64,000 nucleotides of DNA, from assembly GCA_905234495.1 (NCBI GenBank), contig CAJOHE010000006.1:1-64000 (forward strand), given 5' to 3'. The position numbers and the translations under genes were made by a program. The notes below the pieces were generated by a model. The model did no database searches. It saw only the letters and a program-made list of their open reading frames with translations, and was not told the DNA's origin. Positions 10,523 to 21,509 of the stretch are shown one piece after another; the stretch's first letter is position 1; every line of letters begins with the position of its first letter. Source of the stretch: an uncultured Eubacterium sp. GTDB taxonomy: Bacteria > Bacillota > Clostridia > Oscillospirales > Acutalibacteraceae.

Positions 10523-11803
10523 TTACGATATCAGCAAATCAAGATTTTTCTCAATCAGGTCGAAGAAGTGTTCAACAATTCGCTTGTCCTCATCATTTCC
10601 GCGAACACACATTGAGAAGGTAAGCTCCTTCCTCATTGAGGTTACCGAGAGAAGCACATAGGGCTTATACTTAACCGCGCCGCTCATAAATCCGTCGGTG
10701 GGCTCATGTCCCTCAAGCGAGAGCTTTTGAACGTCGAGTATGCCGATATTGCTCATTGCAAGAAGCGGGTTTGCATAGCCTACCTTGATAATCTCCTCGC
10801 TTGCGGCGAGCGGCATAATCTTATAGCCGAGTGAGAGAAGCGGCAGACCGTGAAGTCCGATAAATCTGTCCTGCTTGAACTCGTTTGAGGATTTGACAAC
10901 ATAATCGAGCGTTTCGAAAATATCGTTGCCCCTCCTCGGAACCCTGCACTGCATCCAGGCGGTCTGGTTTGTAATTCCCTGTCCCTCGCTGTCCTTGATA
11001 TGTCGGCGAAGGTCGATCGCGCAGGAAATTGATACGCTGTCATCGGGATTGTACATTGCAAGCTCATAAAGCGAGTAGAAATACGCCGTCAGAAGCATAT
11101 CGTTAATTGTGGCTTCCCTCTTTTTACCCGCCGCTCTGATTGCGTCAAATTTTTCGGCAGAAACCTTTCTGCGGGCGATAAAGGAGGAGTCCCTTATATT
11201 GTCCGGAGTCAGCGGAAAGCCGTGGTCGTCCTTTGTGTTGATGTTCTTGTAAAGACCCTTCGCCATCCTTCTCTCTGCAAGCGAGAAATCCTCGTACACG
11301 GCTTCGTATGACCTTGTTCCCGTTCTCAAATCAACGGGGCTGACTCCCTGCTCTAAGTACTCGTTGTAGTCCTTGCAAAGAGTGGTCATAAAGTACTTAA
11401 GGTCGCCGCCATCCATACACATATGGTTTTCAACAAGACAAAGAACGGACTTGCCGCCGTGATTAAAAACGGCAACCTTCATCTGAATATCAGCCTCGGG
11501 AGGAATGTACTGAGTTAAAAACTTGTCTATTTCATCGGCAAGCTCTTCGTCGCTGACCTCTTTAACGGTAAGAACCTGATTGATATGGTAGTCCTTAACC
11601 GTCCAGTACGGATGAATTCTGTTGTCGGTGAAGGAGGAATGAAGCACCGGCGCCTTTTCAAAAAAGCAGATTAAAACTGTTTTAAGCGCCTCGATGTTTA
11701 TTTCAAAATCGTAGTGCAGCTCAACATGGACCATACGGTCGTTGAAATCGCGGAAAAGATAGTGCATCTTATCCCATAATTCAGCATTTAGTTTTCGTTC
11801 CAT
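10523..11803 (-). CDS. Stand-alone condensation-fold (HxxxDG) acyltransferase-like protein
   Basis: VENHMCMDGGDLKYFM fits the HxxxDG core of condensation/alcohol acetyltransferase-like proteins; no A or PCP domains in the ORF. Confidence 0.65.
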   Translation of the reverse strand: MERKLNAELWDKMHYLFRDFNDRMVHVELHYDFEINIEALKTVLICFFEKAPVLHSSFTDNRIHPYWTVKDYHINQVLTVKEVSDEELADEIDKFLTQYIPPEADIQMKVAVFNHGGKSVLCLVENHMCMDGGDLKYFMTTLCKDYNEYLEQGVSPVDLRTGTRSYEAVYEDFSLAERRMAKGLYKNINTKDDHGFPLTPDNIRDSSFIARRKVSAEKFDAIRAAGKKREATINDMLLTAYFYSLYELAMYNPDDSVSISCAIDLRRHIKDSEGQGITNQTAWMQCRVPRRGNDIFETLDYVVKSSNEFKQDRFIGLHGLPLLSLGYKIMPLAASEEIIKVGYANPLLAMSNIGILDVQKLSLEGHEPTDGFMSGAVKYKPYVLLSVTSMRKELTFSMCVRGNDEDKRIVEHFFDLIEKNLDLLIS

Positions 11804-12606
11804 GTATCAGCCACCTCCATCTTGTCATGCTTGTTTCTGCTGATAGCAGTGAAGCATATTACAAAATCCACTAACAGTGAAAGCGGTATAATCAGCCACG
11901 CCACATTCCACGGCATAAGCGCAGAGGCACCGATTACTATAAACACAAACGTTGCTATTACGGGTACGTAAAGAAGCCAGTTAAGGATTGCAAGGCGGTG
12001 ATGCGCGAGACTTGCGTATGCGCCGTCGCAAACAATCATACCGATTAAACCGAAAATAAGCACGAGCCAGCGGTTTTCAACCGTGTTGTCCGTAACTGCG
12101 AGAAGAAGAAGATAAACCGCAACCGTAGTAATGATAATCGCTCCGCCGAGAAGAATTCTTGCAAAAATATGAAAAATTCTTTTCATGGCGGTAAACTTTT
12201 TAATTCCGAGTGAAAGAAGATATACAACCCACAGAAGAATTCCGTCAACTATAATTGCCCACGTCATATTCCATGCCTGGGTTGCAAAGCTCAAACCGAG
12301 ATAAACAACAACAAGAGTCAAAAGATAAATCAGTGAGCCGACAACGTTCATAATAACAGCTCTTTTCGCTCTCTGTGAAGCCGTCGCCTTTTTGTAGTAT
12401 TCCTCATACTCGGCGGCAAGGTCGCTGTGCTCGCTGATAATAAGGTCTTCAACAACTTTTCTGTCGTTAAGACCGCGGGCAGAAACCTCGATTGCCCGCT
12501 GAGTCATCTCGTCTAGAGTCTTCTTTTTAAATTTGAAAAGAATTCCGTTATTTCTTTTGTCCTTTTCGGGCAAAGCGCTGTTTACATATTCAATAAAGCT
12601 TTCCAT
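11788..12606 (-). CDS. Polytopic membrane protein with charged N-terminal cytosolic region
   Basis: Multiple TM helices (VVGSLIYLLTLVVVYLGLSF, IIVDGILLWVVYLLSL, etc.); overlaps the downstream condensation-fold gene by 16 nt. Confidence 0.7.
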   Translation of the reverse strand: MESFIEYVNSALPEKDKRNNGILFKFKKKTLDEMTQRAIEVSARGLNDRKVVEDLIISEHSDLAAEYEEYYKKATASQRAKRAVIMNVVGSLIYLLTLVVVYLGLSFATQAWNMTWAIIVDGILLWVVYLLSLGIKKFTAMKRIFHIFARILLGGAIIITTVAVYLLLLAVTDNTVENRWLVLIFGLIGMIVCDGAYASLAHHRLAILNWLLYVPVIATFVFIVIGASALMPWNVAWLIIPLSLLVDFVICFTAISRNKHDKMEVADTWNEN

Positions 12607-12691
12607 TCTTAACTCCTTTTGGAAGTAAAATGATGTATAAACGGCATTACGGGCCCGGAAAAATACGGTGTTATCCCGGGGCTTTTAATTG

Positions 12692-14125
12692 TTATACATT
12701 GATTTCGACTTCCACTCCGAGGAGGTCTTTTTCTTTGTCTAAAATCGGTTTAATAACCTCGTTAAGGAAATCGGCTGTCTGCTGGGGTGCTCTGCCGACG
12801 AAATTCTCAGGCTTGAGCACCGCGAGGATTTCATCCTTCGTCGTCATAAACGCGGGGTCTGCGGCAATTCTGTCGACGAGGTCGTTTTTGCCGCCCTCAA
12901 CCTTGACAACCGCACCGGCAGCCATTGAGTGCTGACGGATTTTTTCGTGCAGTTCCTGACGGTCGCCGCCCTTCTTTACGGCGTCCATCATAATGTTTTC
13001 GGTCGCCATAAACGGAAGCTCGCTCATAAGCCTTGCCTCGATAACCTTGGGGTAAACCACAAGTCCCGAGGTGACGTTGATATAGAGGTCAAGTATTCCG
13101 TCGGTTGCGAGAAACGCCTCCGCAACGGAAACTCTCTTGTTTGCCGAATCGTCGAGCGTTCTCTCAAACCACTGCGCGGACGCCGTCCACGCGGGGTTGA
13201 GCGCGTCAATCATAACGTATCTTGAAAGCGAGGCGATTCTCTCACTTCTCATCGGGTTGCGCTTGTACGCCATTGCCGACGAGCCTATCTGATTTTTCTC
13301 AAACGGTTCCTCAATCTCCTTGAGGTTCTGGAGAAGTCTGAGGTCGTTTGAAAACTTACAGCAGGACTGCGCGATAAGGCCGAGGCAGTTGCACACGATT
13401 GTGTCGAGCTTTCTCGCATAGGTCTGACCGCTTACGGGGAAGCACGCCCTGAAGCCCATCTTCTCGGCAATCTTTCTGTCAAGCTCCTTGCACTTTTCGT
13501 GGTCGCCCTCAAAGAGCTCGAGGAACGATGCCTGCGTGCCCGTCGTACCCTTTGAGCCGAGAAGCATAAGGGTGTCGATTACGTGGCAGATTTCCTCGTA
13601 GTCGAGCACTAAATCCATAAGCCAGAGAGTTGCTCTCTTGCCGACGGTTGTGGGCTGGGCGGGCTGGAAATGCGTAAAGCCGAGGCAGGGCATATCCTTG
13701 TACTCGTCCGCAAATTTTGCAACGGACGCGATTGCGTTTACGAGCTTTTTCCTGATGAGAAGAAGCGCCTCGCGCATTGTGATAACGTCTGTGTTGTCGC
13801 CGACGTAGCAGCTTGTTGCGCCGAGATGGATTATCGGTCTCGCCGTCGGGCACTGTTCGCCGTATGCGTGAACATGGCTCATAACGTCGTGGCGGAATTT
13901 CTTTTCGTATTCCTCGGCAACCTCGTAATTGATGTTGTCGGCGTTTGCTTTGAGCTCGTCAATCTGCTCCTGCGTTACATTGAGTCCAAGCTCGTGTTCA
14001 GCCTCGGCGAGAGCAATCCAGAGCTTCCGCCACGTCTTGAACTTGAAGTCGGGGGAATAGATGTACTGCATCTCTTTCGAGGCGTAACGGGCGTTAAACG
14101 GTGAATTATATGTGTTATTAGGCAT
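12692..14125 (-). CDS. purB: Adenylosuccinate lyase
   Basis: GSSAMAYKRNPMRSERI signature; ATGA overlap with purC. Confidence 0.97.
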   Translation of the reverse strand: MPNNTYNSPFNARYASKEMQYIYSPDFKFKTWRKLWIALAEAEHELGLNVTQEQIDELKANADNINYEVAEEYEKKFRHDVMSHVHAYGEQCPTARPIIHLGATSCYVGDNTDVITMREALLLIRKKLVNAIASVAKFADEYKDMPCLGFTHFQPAQPTTVGKRATLWLMDLVLDYEEICHVIDTLMLLGSKGTTGTQASFLELFEGDHEKCKELDRKIAEKMGFRACFPVSGQTYARKLDTIVCNCLGLIAQSCCKFSNDLRLLQNLKEIEEPFEKNQIGSSAMAYKRNPMRSERIASLSRYVMIDALNPAWTASAQWFERTLDDSANKRVSVAEAFLATDGILDLYINVTSGLVVYPKVIEARLMSELPFMATENIMMDAVKKGGDRQELHEKIRQHSMAAGAVVKVEGGKNDLVDRIAADPAFMTTKDEILAVLKPENFVGRAPQQTADFLNEVIKPILDKEKDLLGVEVEINV

Positions 14126-14835
14126 CAGTCAAGACCTACTCTCTTCATCATTTCTGCATATGCGTCCTCAACGCCGCCGAGATCCCTGCGGAAGCGGTCC
14201 TTGTCGAGCTTCTCGTGGGTTTTGATATCCCAGAAGCGGCAGGTGTCGGGGCTGATTTCGTCGGCGAGAACAATCTGACCGTCAGAGGTCTTGCCGAACT
14301 CGAGCTTGAAGTCGATAAGCTCTACGCCGATTGAAGCGAAATACTCTTTGAGAACGTCGTTTACCTTGAACGCCATCTCTTTGATGAGTTCAACTTCCTC
14401 GCGTGTTGCGAAGCCGCAGGAAACAGCGTGGTAGCCGTTGATGAGCGGGTCGCCGAGGTCGTCGTCCTTATATGAAAACTCGATTGAGGGGCAAACGAAA
14501 TCCATACCCTCTTCAAGACCTAATCTCTTGCAGATTGAGCCTGCGGCACGGTTGCGGATGATTACCTCAAGAGGTACGATTGTAACCTTTTTAACTGCGG
14601 TTTCCCTGTCGGAAAGTTCCTCAACAAAATGAGTAGGAACGCCGCTCTTTTCAAGAATCTGCATAAGGTAGTTTGACATCTTGTTGTTTACGACGCCCTT
14701 ACCTACGATTGTGCCCTTCTTGAGTCCGTTGAACGCGGTTGCATCGTCCTTGTAGTCAACGATTACGATGTCGGGGTCGTCTGTTGCCCAGACTTTTTTT
14801 GCCTTGCCCTCATAGAGCTGAACTGTTTTTGTCAT
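14125..14835 (-). CDS. purC: Phosphoribosylaminoimidazole-succinocarboxamide synthase
   Basis: [48 protein letters not shown]. Confidence 0.97.
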   Translation of the reverse strand: MTKTVQLYEGKAKKVWATDDPDIVIVDYKDDATAFNGLKKGTIVGKGVVNNKMSNYLMQILEKSGVPTHFVEELSDRETAVKKVTIVPLEVIIRNRAAGSICKRLGLEEGMDFVCPSIEFSYKDDDLGDPLINGYHAVSCGFATREEVELIKEMAFKVNDVLKEYFASIGVELIDFKLEFGKTSDGQIVLADEISPDTCRFWDIKTHEKLDKDRFRRDLGGVEDAYAEMMKRVGLD

Positions 14836-14860
14836 AGCGTATTCTCCTTTACCGTGCGGT

Positions 14861-15838
14861 TTATAATAATGACTTTCTTAATTCCTCGCCTGAAAGCGGG
14901 CTGAGGTATGCTGCGGGAATATCAAAGATTGACTTGCAGCCCGTTGCGCCCTCGCTGTTGAGCCTGTATGCGGCTCTTGCGTATGCGGCGATAACTGCGC
15001 CCGTGAACTCGGGGTTTGAGTCGAGCTTGAGGTTGAACTCAACGATGTGGTTCGTGCCCTCGCTCGTCTGACCGCTTCTGATAACGAAACCGCCGTGGGG
15101 AAGTCCCTTGTGGTCGCGTTCCATTTCCTCGGCGGAAATGAAGTTTACGGTGGTGTCGTACTCGTCGAAGTAGTTGGGCATTTCCTTGATTTCTCTTTCG
15201 ATTCTTGCAAGGTCCGCGCCGTCTTCTGCAACAACGAAGCACTCTCTTGTGTGCTTCTGTCTTGTTGTGAGAGTCGGGTTTGAGCCGCTTCTTACGGCGT
15301 CAACAGAGCTGTCAACGGGAATTGTGTACTGCCTTGCGTCAACAACGCCCTCGATTCTTCTTACGGCGTCGGAATGTCCCTGACTAACGCCCCTGCCCCA
15401 GAAGGTGTAGTTGTTACCCTCGGGAAGGATTGCTGTTGAAATCATACGAAGAAGTGAGAACAGACCTGGGTCCCAGCCGATTGAGATTACGCCGAGCTTG
15501 CCCGCTGACTTTGCGGCAGCCTCTACGTTTGCATAGTGCTCGGGAATTCTTGCGTGGGTGTCAAAGCTGTCGACAACGTTGAAGAGCTTTGCATATTTAG
15601 GCGTCTGCTCGGGAAGGTCGGTAGCGCTGCCGCCGCCGAGAACGAGAACGTCAATCTTATCCTTCCACGCCTCAATCTCGCTCTCGCTGAGAACGGGAAC
15701 GTTTTCCGTCTTAATCTTTACGCTATCCGGATTTCTTCTTGTGAAAACGGCAACAAGCTCAAGGTCGTCGCAATTCTTTATTGCAGCTTCAACGCCTCTT
15801 GAAAGATTGCCATAGCCCATAAGTCCGATTCTGATCAT
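14861..15838 (-). CDS. ddh: meso-Diaminopimelate D-dehydrogenase
   Basis: [19 protein letters not shown]...[42 protein letters not shown]. Confidence 0.93.
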   Translation of the reverse strand: MIRIGLMGYGNLSRGVEAAIKNCDDLELVAVFTRRNPDSVKIKTENVPVLSESEIEAWKDKIDVLVLGGGSATDLPEQTPKYAKLFNVVDSFDTHARIPEHYANVEAAAKSAGKLGVISIGWDPGLFSLLRMISTAILPEGNNYTFWGRGVSQGHSDAVRRIEGVVDARQYTIPVDSSVDAVRSGSNPTLTTRQKHTRECFVVAEDGADLARIEREIKEMPNYFDEYDTTVNFISAEEMERDHKGLPHGGFVIRSGQTSEGTNHIVEFNLKLDSNPEFTGAVIAAYARAAYRLNSEGATGCKSIFDIPAAYLSPLSGEELRKSLL

Positions 15839-15856
15839 AACTCATACCTCCGTGAA

Positions 15857-16699
15857 TTACAGTTTTATTTCACCGTCGAAAACAGTTGAGGCGGGGCCGC
15901 TCATATAAACGGAATCCTCTCTTCTGCCCGACCAGTAAATATCAATATCGCCGCCAAGCACGTGAATCGTTACGTCGCAGTCGGTTCTGCCGCCGAGTAT
16001 CGCCGCAACCGCGGTTGCACAGCAGCCCGTTCCGCAGGCAAGGGTTTCGCCCGTACCGCGTTCCCAGACGCGCATATCAATGTTGTGCCTGTCGATGATT
16101 TTTGCAAATTCGGTGTTCGTTCTGTTTGGAAAACGCTCGTGAATTTCAAACTTTTTGCCAACCTCTTCAAGCGGGAAATCCCTTACGTCGCTATCAATAA
16201 AAACAACCGCGTGGGGATTGCCCATGGAAACGCAGGTCATTCTGTATTCCCTGCCGTCGACCTCGATTACGTCGTCCACGGCCTCAGCCATTTCCGAGAT
16301 AACGGGAACGTCCTTCGCCTCAAGTATCGGCGCGCCCATATCGACCTTGACTCTTGAAACAAGACCGTCGTCGCCGATTGTGAGGTCGATGTATTTAATC
16401 TTTCCCATCGACTCGATGGTGAGGGAAGTTTTGTCGGTCAGCCCCTTGTCGTAGACGTATTTCGCAACGCAGCGGATACCGTTGCCGCACATCTCAGCCC
16501 TCGTTCCGTCGGCGTTGTACATCTTCATTTCAAAGTCTGCAATCTCGGAAGGATTGATAATAATCATACCGTCCGAGCCGATGCCGAAATGCCTGTCCGA
16601 CACTTTGATTGCCGCTGCCGTCTCGTCTTCAATTTTTTCCTCAAAGCCGTTGACGTAAACGTAGTCGTTGCCACAGCCGTGCATTTTTGTAAACTTCAT
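15857..16699 (-). CDS. dapF: Diaminopimelate epimerase
   Basis: KMHGCGNDYVYVN; MCGNGIRCVAKY; ERGTGETLACGTGCCA. Confidence 0.97.
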   Translation of the reverse strand: MKFTKMHGCGNDYVYVNGFEEKIEDETAAAIKVSDRHFGIGSDGMIIINPSEIADFEMKMYNADGTRAEMCGNGIRCVAKYVYDKGLTDKTSLTIESMGKIKYIDLTIGDDGLVSRVKVDMGAPILEAKDVPVISEMAEAVDDVIEVDGREYRMTCVSMGNPHAVVFIDSDVRDFPLEEVGKKFEIHERFPNRTNTEFAKIIDRHNIDMRVWERGTGETLACGTGCCATAVAAILGGRTDCDVTIHVLGGDIDIYWSGRREDSVYMSGPASTVFDGEIKL

Positions 16700-17027
16700 T
16701 TCAGACCTGCTTTACAATTTCTTTCCATTAACTAAAAGTTATTATATCATAGAAAAATATATATCTTCAATATTAAATATTACTAAATATATTGAATATT
16801 TAAAAATATTTTTGTGTGTGCTTTAACAGAACATTTTGTGCCCGCTTATTCAATATACACAATAATTTGGTAACTTTATTGACAAAATACACAGTTTTTG
16901 CAATTTTTATTTTGACTTTTTGTAACAAACTAAACAAAAACTACTTGATTATTCAACATAATAGTGTTATTATGTATGTGTAAAATTATATTTTTAAATC
17001 AACGAGAATATAAATAAAGGAGATGAT

Positions 17028-19184
17028 GTGATGGCTGACTTAAAAAAGGAATATGAATTTCCTCTTTACCTGTTCCACAGCGGCGACAACTACAAGGCAT
17101 ACGAATTCTTCGGTTGCCACAAGGTTGAGGGCGACCGCTACGTTTTCAGAGTATGGGCGCCCCACGCAAAGGCGATAAGCGTTGTGGGCGACTTCAACGG
17201 CTGGGACAGCAACGCCTCATATATGAACTGCATTAAGGACGGCATATGGGAAGTTGAAATTGACAACGTTCACGTTTACGACTGCTACAAGTATGCAATA
17301 GTTTCACCGAGCGGCGACGTAAAGATGAAAGCCGACCCGTATGCGTTTCATTCCGAAACCCGCCCGGGCACCGCTTCAAAGGTTTACGACCTGAAGGACT
17401 ACAAGTGGAGCGACAGCGCGTGGTATAAGAAGGTAAGAAATCAGAATGTCCTCGAAAGTCCCGTAAATATTTACGAGGTTCATTTCGGCTCGTGGAAGCA
17501 GCACGAGGACGGAAACTTCCTTTCCTACCGCCAGATGGCAGACGAGCTCGTTCCCTACGTTAAGGATATGGGCTACACTCACATCGAGCTTCTTCCGATT
17601 ATGGAATTCCCGTTTGACGGCTCGTGGGGTTATCAGGTTACGGGCTACTTTGCCCCGACCTCGCGTTACGGAACGCCCGACGACCTTATGTATTTCGTAA
17701 ACGCCTGCCACAGGGCAGACATCGGAATCATCCTCGACTGGGTTCCCGCGCATTTCCCGAAGGACGCTCACGGTCTTTACGAATTTGACGGTCTTTGCAC
17801 CTATGAGTATTCCGATATGAGAAAGGGCGAGCACAAGGAATGGGGCACGCGCGTATTTGACTACGCAAAGCCCGAGGTGCAGTCCTTCCTGATTTCGTCG
17901 GCTATGTACTGGATAGACAAATACCACTTTGACGGACTTCGCGTTGACGCCGTTGCGTCGATGCTCTACCTCGACTATGCGAGGGAAAACGGACAGTGGG
18001 TTCGCAATATCCACGGCGGCAGGGAAAACCTTGAGGCTGTTGAATTCTTCAAGAAGCTCAACTCTTCCCTCTTCAGAGAGCATCCCGAGGTAATGATGAT
18101 TGCCGAGGAATCAACGGCGTGGCCAATGATTACAATGCCGCCCGACATCGGCGGTCTCGGTTTCAACTTCAAGTGGAATATGGGCTGGATGAACGATATG
18201 CTTCGTTACACGTCCATGGACCCGCTTTTCAGAAAAGGAAACCACAACTGCATAACCTTCAGCTTCTTCTACGCTTTCAGCGAAAACTTTATTCTGCCGA
18301 TAAGCCACGACGAGGTTGTTCACGGCAAGTGCAGTCTTATCAATAAGATGCCCGGCGACTACGATATGAAGTTTGACGGCATCAGGCTCTTCCTTGCGTA
18401 TATGATGGCTCATCCCGGAAAGAAGCTTCTGTTTATGGGAAGCGAATTCGGTCAGTTCATCGAATGGAACTACAAGCAGGGACTTGACTGGCTTCTTCTC
18501 GGTTACGACAAGCACAGACAGCTTCAGGGCTACACGAGAGAGCTCAACAACCTTTACAAAAACACGCCCGCCCTCTGGGAAGTTGACTACAGCTGGGAAG
18601 GCTTCCAGTGGATTTCGAGCGACGACAACGCAAACTCGATTATCGCATTCAGAAGAATCGACAAAAACACGGGCGACATTATCGCGGTGTTCAACTTCAC
18701 GCCGAACGGCTTTGACGAGTACCGCATAGGCGTTCCGTCCGACGACACCTACAAGGTTGTGTTTGATTCCTCGCTTGAGAAATACGGCGGAATCAAGCCA
18801 AGACTTTCGGGAACCTACAAGCCCGATACGAAAAAGCCGCTTCACGGCTTTGACCAGAGTATCGGCGTAAACCTTAACGGACTTTCCGCAGTCTATCTTG
18901 TAAGGCAGCCGAAGAAGGCAAAGAAGCCTGCTGCAAAGGCTGAGCCAAAGAAGGCAGAAAAACCCGCGAAGAAGACTGAGCCGAAGAAGACTGAGAAGCC
19001 CGCAAAAAAGGCAGAGTCTAAGAAAGCTGAGAAGCCGGCAAAGAAAACCGCGCCGAAGAAGGCTGAAAAGAGCGCGGCAAAGGCTGAACCGAAAAAAACA
19101 AAAAAGGCGGAAAAGAAAGCCCCGCCGAAGAAAACAGATAAATCAAAAACAAATAAGGAGATAAAAAATGGCAAGAAAAAGTAA
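17028..19184 (+). CDS. glgB: 1,4-alpha-glucan branching enzyme with a Lys/Ala/Pro-rich C-terminal extension
   Basis: CBM48 and GH13 motifs ([25 protein letters not shown]); C-terminus [27 protein letters not shown]...KKK. Confidence 0.97.
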   Translation: MMADLKKEYEFPLYLFHSGDNYKAYEFFGCHKVEGDRYVFRVWAPHAKAISVVGDFNGWDSNASYMNCIKDGIWEVEIDNVHVYDCYKYAIVSPSGDVKMKADPYAFHSETRPGTASKVYDLKDYKWSDSAWYKKVRNQNVLESPVNIYEVHFGSWKQHEDGNFLSYRQMADELVPYVKDMGYTHIELLPIMEFPFDGSWGYQVTGYFAPTSRYGTPDDLMYFVNACHRADIGIILDWVPAHFPKDAHGLYEFDGLCTYEYSDMRKGEHKEWGTRVFDYAKPEVQSFLISSAMYWIDKYHFDGLRVDAVASMLYLDYARENGQWVRNIHGGRENLEAVEFFKKLNSSLFREHPEVMMIAEESTAWPMITMPPDIGGLGFNFKWNMGWMNDMLRYTSMDPLFRKGNHNCITFSFFYAFSENFILPISHDEVVHGKCSLINKMPGDYDMKFDGIRLFLAYMMAHPGKKLLFMGSEFGQFIEWNYKQGLDWLLLGYDKHRQLQGYTRELNNLYKNTPALWEVDYSWEGFQWISSDDNANSIIAFRRIDKNTGDIIAVFNFTPNGFDEYRIGVPSDDTYKVVFDSSLEKYGGIKPRLSGTYKPDTKKPLHGFDQSIGVNLNGLSAVYLVRQPKKAKKPAAKAEPKKAEKPAKKTEPKKTEKPAKKAESKKAEKPAKKTAPKKAEKSAAKAEPKKTKKAEKKAPPKKTDKSKTNKEIKNGKKK

Positions 19185-20376
19185 TGTTGTTGCAATGCTT
19201 CTTGCAGGCGGTCAGGGCAGTCGTCTCGGCGTGCTTACAAAGAATATTGCAAAGCCTGCTGTTCCCTACGGCGGAAACTACAGGATTATCGACTTTCCCC
19301 TTTCAAACTGCGTAAACAGCGGTATCTACACCGTAGGCGTGCTTACGCAGTATCAGCCGCTTGAGCTCAACGATTATCTGGGCAACGGTCAGCCTTGGGA
19401 CCTCGACAGACAGAACGGCGGCGTTCACGTCCTCTCACCCTACGAGGCAATCGGCGGCGCAGAGTGGTACAAGGGAACGGCTAACGCAATTTATCAGAAC
19501 ATCAATTTCATCGAAAAATATGACCCCGAATACGTTGTAATCCTTTCGGGCGACCATATCTACAAGATGAATTACGCAAAGATGATTGACTTCCACAAGA
19601 AGAACAACGCGGACTGCACGATTGCGGTTCTCGAGGTTCCGTGGGAAGAGGCTTCGCGTTTCGGTATCCTTGCCACAAAGGATGACGACCGCATCTACGA
19701 ATTTGCAGAGAAGCCCGCAGAGCCCAAGAGCAACAAGGCTTCAATGGGCGTTTACGTTTTCAGCTGGGATAAGCTCAGGAAATATCTCATTCAGGACGAA
19801 AACACCGAGGGCTCGGCAAACGACTTCGGTAAAAACATCATCCCGACTATGCTTGACGCAGGCGAGAGAATGTTTGCATTCCCGTTCAGGGGCTACTGGA
19901 AGGACGTAGGAACAATCGATTCCCTCTGGGAAGCAAATCTTGATATCATCAATCCCAACGTTGACCTCGACCTTTCCGACACGAGCTGGCGAATCTACTC
20001 GAGGAATCCTATGGCGCCGCCCCACTATATCGGCAAGAACGCCAAGGTTGAGAATTCCTCAATCAGCGAGGGCTGCGAAATTGAGGGCACCGTTGACTAC
20101 AGCGTGGTTTCCTCAAACGTTACAATCGAAGAGGGCGCCGAGGTGCTCTACAGCGTAATTATGCCGGGCGCTAAAATCAAGAAGGGCGCAAAGGTTTACT
20201 ACGCAATCGTTGCAGAGGACGCAGTTATTGAAGAGGACGCAAAAATCGGCGAGATTCCCGAGAAGCTCGAAAACCCCGAGAACTGGGGCATTCCGGTAAT
20301 CGGCGCAGGCGCAACAATCACAAAGGGCAAATCAGTTGACCCGGGTGTGATGATTAAATCGGGAGAGGAGGTTTAA
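19168..20376 (+). CDS. glgC: Glucose-1-phosphate adenylyltransferase
   Basis: [45 protein letters not shown]. Confidence 0.97.
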   Translation: MARKSNVVAMLLAGGQGSRLGVLTKNIAKPAVPYGGNYRIIDFPLSNCVNSGIYTVGVLTQYQPLELNDYLGNGQPWDLDRQNGGVHVLSPYEAIGGAEWYKGTANAIYQNINFIEKYDPEYVVILSGDHIYKMNYAKMIDFHKKNNADCTIAVLEVPWEEASRFGILATKDDDRIYEFAEKPAEPKSNKASMGVYVFSWDKLRKYLIQDENTEGSANDFGKNIIPTMLDAGERMFAFPFRGYWKDVGTIDSLWEANLDIINPNVDLDLSDTSWRIYSRNPMAPPHYIGKNAKVENSSISEGCEIEGTVDYSVVSSNVTIEEGAEVLYSVIMPGAKIKKGAKVYYAIVAEDAVIEEDAKIGEIPEKLENPENWGIPVIGAGATITKGKSVDPGVMIKSGEEV

Positions 20377-20379
20377 ACG

Positions 20380-21498
20380 ATGAACGCAAATAAAGTATTA
20401 GGCATTGTTTTTGCCAACATTCACGAAGAGGCTCTTGACACTCTCACGTCAATGAGAACAATCGGTTCCGTTCCGTTTTCCTCACGTTACCGTTTAATTG
20501 ACTTCCCTCTTTCAAATATGGTTGAAAGCGGAATCACAAAAATCGGCGTTGTTACAAACGCAAACTTCCGCTCTCTTATGGACCACGTGGGCACAGGTAA
20601 GCCCTGGGACCTCAGCAGAAAGAACGACGGTCTCTACCTTCTTCCGCCGTTTTCATCGGCGTCGGCGTCAATCTGGGGCAACAGAATCGACGCGCTTTAC
20701 GGAAATATGAATTTCCTCAATCAGTCAAAGCAGACCTACGTTCTTATGTCGGACTGCAACCACGTTCTCAACTTTGATTACTCAAGGCTTTACGAGGCTC
20801 ACGAGGCAAGCGGCGCGGACATCACAATCCTCGGTGTAAAGGGCAAGCTGCCGAAAAATATTCACTCGGTACTTTGCTTTGACAAGGTTGAGGCTGACGG
20901 AAGAATTACCGAGTTCTCGCTCGACAAGAACACCGACGACGAGGTTTTCTATTCCTGTAACATTATGATTATGAAGAAGTATCTTCTTGAAACTCTTGTT
21001 ACGGCAGCTCATTCAAAGAACGAAATCTCTTACCAGAGAAACATCATTATGGCAAACGCCGACAGGCTCAGAATCAATGCGTTTGACGCAACCGACAGCT
21101 TTGTGGGAACGATTGATTCGGTTCAGAGCTACTATGACATTTCGATGTCGCTTCTTGAAAAAGAGAACAGAAACAAGCTCTTTGCATCGCTCATTTCAAC
21201 CAAGGAAAGAGACGATATGCCCACGATTTACGGCGCTGAGTCAAAGCTTACAAACTCGCTCGTTGCAGACGGCTGTATCATCGAGGGTACGGTTGAAAAC
21301 TGCATCATTTTCAAGGGCGTAAAAATCGGCGAAGGCACTGTTGTTAAGGATTCAATTCTTATGCAGGATACGATTATCGGCAAAAACGCAAGGGTTAACT
21401 GCGTAATCGCCGACAAGGACGTAAACATCAAGGACAACGTTGAGCTTTCGGGCGCACGCTCCTTCCCCATCTGTCTTGCAAAGGACACGAGAATATAG
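20380..21498 (+). CDS. glgD: Glucose-1-phosphate adenylyltransferase subunit GlgD
   Basis: GlgC paralogue lacking the canonical GGxGxRL loop (GIVFANIHEEALDTLTSMRTIGSVPFSSRYRLIDFPLSN); adjacent to glgC. Confidence 0.93.
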   Translation: MNANKVLGIVFANIHEEALDTLTSMRTIGSVPFSSRYRLIDFPLSNMVESGITKIGVVTNANFRSLMDHVGTGKPWDLSRKNDGLYLLPPFSSASASIWGNRIDALYGNMNFLNQSKQTYVLMSDCNHVLNFDYSRLYEAHEASGADITILGVKGKLPKNIHSVLCFDKVEADGRITEFSLDKNTDDEVFYSCNIMIMKKYLLETLVTAAHSKNEISYQRNIIMANADRLRINAFDATDSFVGTIDSVQSYYDISMSLLEKENRNKLFASLISTKERDDMPTIYGAESKLTNSLVADGCIIEGTVENCIIFKGVKIGEGTVVKDSILMQDTIIGKNARVNCVIADKDVNIKDNVELSGARSFPICLAKDTRI

Positions 21499-21509
21499 GA
21501 GACTGAAGT

